A stretch of 6,620 nucleotides of DNA from an uncultured Haemophilus sp. Lineage in GTDB: Bacteria > Pseudomonadota > Gammaproteobacteria > Enterobacterales > Pasteurellaceae. Positions 6,264 through 6,620 of the stretch are shown in pieces. The translations under genes were made by a program, and so were the position numbers. The DNA is taken from the NCBI GenBank assembly GCA_902482195.1, contig CABSZQ010000071.1, positions 1 to 6,620 on the forward strand, written 5' to 3'. The notes below the pieces were generated by a model. It saw only the letters and a list, made by a program, of their open reading frames with translations. It searched no databases and was not told where the DNA came from. Within the stretch, counting starts at the first letter, position 1. Every line of letters begins with the position of its first letter.

Positions 6264-6620
6264 AGCGTTTTCCTTGTTAAATAAAATTCGGCTAAAGCTA
6301 AATCTTCTGGACGCGTGACTTTAATATTATCACTTCGTCCTGCGATTAAGTGTGGTTGAAATCCGGCGAGTTCCATCGCAGAGGCTTCATCTGTAATATT
6401 AGCACCTTGTGAAAGACCCTGTTCAAGTGCATTTCTTAATAGATCGCAACGGAAAAATTGAGGTGTTTGTGCAAGCCAAAGTTCAGCGCGATCTTCTGTT
6501 TTAATAATATCTTGTTGTTTATTCGCGCGTTTAATCGTATCGACCGCTGGAATGGCTAAAATAGCGCCTTGTTCATCATCGATTTGGAGTAATTTATCTA
6601 AATCTTGATGTGTTAAACAA
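6260..6620 (-). CDS. ispD: 2-C-methyl-D-erythritol 4-phosphate cytidylyltransferase, C-terminal part
   Basis: IspD carries out the third MEP pathway step, joining CTP and methylerythritol 4-phosphate to give CDP-methylerythritol. Only the C-terminal 119 residues are in the window; the frame starts at 6619, reads leftward, and the 5' half lies beyond the right edge. Visible family features are [13 protein letters not shown] (19-31 of the fragment), [16 protein letters not shown] (41-56) with the conserved Arg, [12 protein letters not shown] (75-86), and [21 protein letters not shown] (94-114). The last contains the substrate-binding Lys of NIKVT. The protein ends RKTL and stops at TGA (complement of 6260-6262), overlapping the ispF ATG. 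The pairing and 4-bp overlap with ispF are common in gammaproteobacteria, where ftsB often lies upstream; that part is not visible here. Confidence 0.95.
   Translation of the reverse strand, partial: CLTHQDLDKLLQIDDEQGAILAIPAVDTIKRANKQQDIIKTEDRAELWLAQTPQFFRCDLLRNALEQGLSQGANITDEASAMELAGFQPHLIAGRSDNIKVTRPEDLALAEFYLTRKTL

Overview
The window looks like ordinary chromosomal housekeeping DNA from a Pasteurellaceae bacterium, most likely Haemophilus or a close relative such as Aggregatibacter. Three things support this. The protein sequences are gammaproteobacterial and AT-rich. The gene order def-fmt-rsmB-(extra gene)-trkA-mscL follows the E. coli def-fmt-rsmB-trkA-mscL block. There are seven exact copies of the 9-bp Haemophilus-type DNA uptake sequence AAGTGCGGT (or its complement). 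The species cannot be fixed from this sequence alone.

Layout, left to right. Bases 1-89 are the 3' three quarters of a 5S rRNA gene, the end of an rRNA operon, followed by its hairpin terminator. An extended -10 promoter then leads into a co-directional block: def (peptide deformylase), a hairpin made from two inverted uptake sequences, fmt (Met-tRNA formyltransferase), rsmB (16S rRNA m5C967 methyltransferase), a family 2 glycosyltransferase of unknown target, and trkA (NAD-binding regulator of Trk potassium uptake). mscL (large mechanosensitive channel) follows behind its own promoter. A bidirectional hairpin separates it from the convergent minus-strand pair ispD-ispF, which overlap by 4 bp; ispD runs off the right edge.

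How the genes relate. Def and Fmt are the two ends of the formyl-methionine cycle: Fmt formylates initiator tRNA and Def removes the formyl group from new proteins. RsmB modifies the 16S rRNA of the ribosome they serve. TrkA and MscL both act in osmotic balance, through potassium uptake and emergency solute release. IspD and IspF are steps three and five of the MEP isoprenoid pathway.

Two points stand out. First, the 5' end of rsmB has no ordinary start codon in frame. The conserved N-terminus is open upstream of the only in-frame TTG, and a nearby ATG overlapping the fmt stop is out of frame by one base across a run of nine A's. That run lies inside an extended uptake sequence. Second, a glycosyltransferase gene is fitted exactly between rsmB and trkA, with 0 bp and -4 bp junctions. 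I see no mobile element, CRISPR array, phage gene or clearly novel system. No gene-free stretch exceeds about 125 bases.
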